A DNA stretch of 64,000 bases. It comes from Argyresthia goedartella. Taxonomy: Eukaryota; Arthropoda; Insecta; Lepidoptera; Argyresthiidae. Numbering within the stretch: position 1 is the stretch's first letter; every line of letters begins with the position of its first letter. Under the pieces are notes generated by a model. It had not been told where the DNA came from, made no database searches, and saw nothing but the letters and a program-made list of their open reading frames with translations. A program made the position numbers and the translations under genes. Positions 63,491-64,000 of the stretch are shown here, piece after piece. Location of the stretch: contig OX463807.1 in NCBI GenBank assembly GCA_949825045.1, positions 41,436,749-41,500,748 on the forward strand. The letters run 5' to 3'.

Positions 63491-64000
63491 GTAAGCTGGT
63501 ATTTTTACATAAACAACAACAAAAAACGGATGGAAGTGTGTATGAGACTTCCGCAAATGTTGATGCTAGAGGTCTGAAAATGTATATAGGGACTCCTTGT
63601 TATAAATAATGAAATACACATTTCAGGATTTGATGTAAATCGCCCCCCACCATTTAAATGAGGGGATGGAGGTTTGGATACGTCTTCCCATACAAACTTA
63701 TTAAAGTATATAACAAATAAGAAAATACGTATTTCAGGCTTTAAAAAAACATCCCTCAACCCCTTAAAGTATGGGATAGGGCTCTCCTCAGGTTTCAGAA
63801 TGTTAGTACATAATTAAACAAATAATATGACTATACTTATGTACTTAGTTAATTACTACATAAACAACAAAAAAAAATCTAAAACTTGTAATTTTTACCC
63901 CCCACCCCTTAAACTAGGGGATGGAAGTTTGTATGATAGTTTCGTAAATTTTGATGCAGTGGTCTGAAAATTGATAAAGGGTCCTTGTTTTAAATCATAA
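63491..64000. repeat. Degenerate tandem-like repeat running off the window
   Basis: Repeated phrases: GATGGAAG or GATGGAGGTTTG(T/G)AT, CCCCC(C)ACC(C/A), CCTTAAA, GGTCTGAAAAT and 'ttataaat.atgaaat'. They recur near 63530-63620, 63640-63740, 63755-63790 and 63895-64000, giving imperfect units of 120-150 bp. Confidence 0.5.

Overview
The window reads as transposon-rich DNA from a lepidopteran (moth or butterfly). This rests on AT-rich spliced DNA with GT/AG introns, GGTTCCGTAC...CGCACTTG repeats and tRNA-derived SINEs that I associate with Lepidoptera, and the mix of element families (Daphne/CR1-like, jockey-like, RTE-like and RLE-type non-LTR elements, BEL/Pao, pogo, PIF/Harbinger and IS630/Tc1). 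The species cannot be told from the sequence. No bacterial operon, CRISPR array or genuine tRNA or rRNA gene was seen.

Layout. 1-3358: a nearly complete non-LTR retrotransposon (endonuclease plus reverse transcriptase). 3359-3810: a non-LTR 3' end and a SINE. 3878-9597: a BEL/Pao LTR element on the minus strand with both LTRs, a 5-bp target duplication, gag, protease and reverse transcriptase, but with the integrase core deleted. 9598-25190: decayed non-LTR pieces, MITEs and SINEs in otherwise featureless DNA. 25190-31650: a repeat cluster, then a possible host gene on the minus strand (three small in-frame exons) whose first intron holds a 4.0-kb pogo-like transposon with an intact 887-aa transposase carrying a PHD-like finger. 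32161-35631: a decayed PIF/Harbinger element, itself hit by jockey- and RTE-like fragments.

35935-46430: the one clear cellular gene, a half-size ABCG transporter (ABCG1/ABCG4-like) on the plus strand. Ten exons run from Walker A to the stop codon. Its N-terminal exon(s) are not in the window, its introns are full of SINEs and other repeats, and exon 4 carries what looks like a frameshifting deletion.

46431-53085: repeats, including long palindromic MITEs and a decayed non-LTR element. 53086-57180: a Russian-doll structure in which an RLE-type non-LTR element is split by a solo LTR (GAGTC duplication) and by an apparently intact DD82E-type IS630/Tc1 transposon. 57791-59703: a possible short host exon and a 1.7-kb minus-strand LTR element with near-identical 210-bp LTRs and almost no coding content. 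59730-62180: minus-strand non-LTR fragments (RT; ORF1 with zinc knuckles; endonuclease). 62697-64000: MITE and tandem-like repeat DNA.

Apart from the ABCG gene and the two possible small host genes, nearly every coding stretch belongs to a mobile element. The transposases of the pogo and DD82E elements are the only long, uninterrupted mobile-element enzymes.
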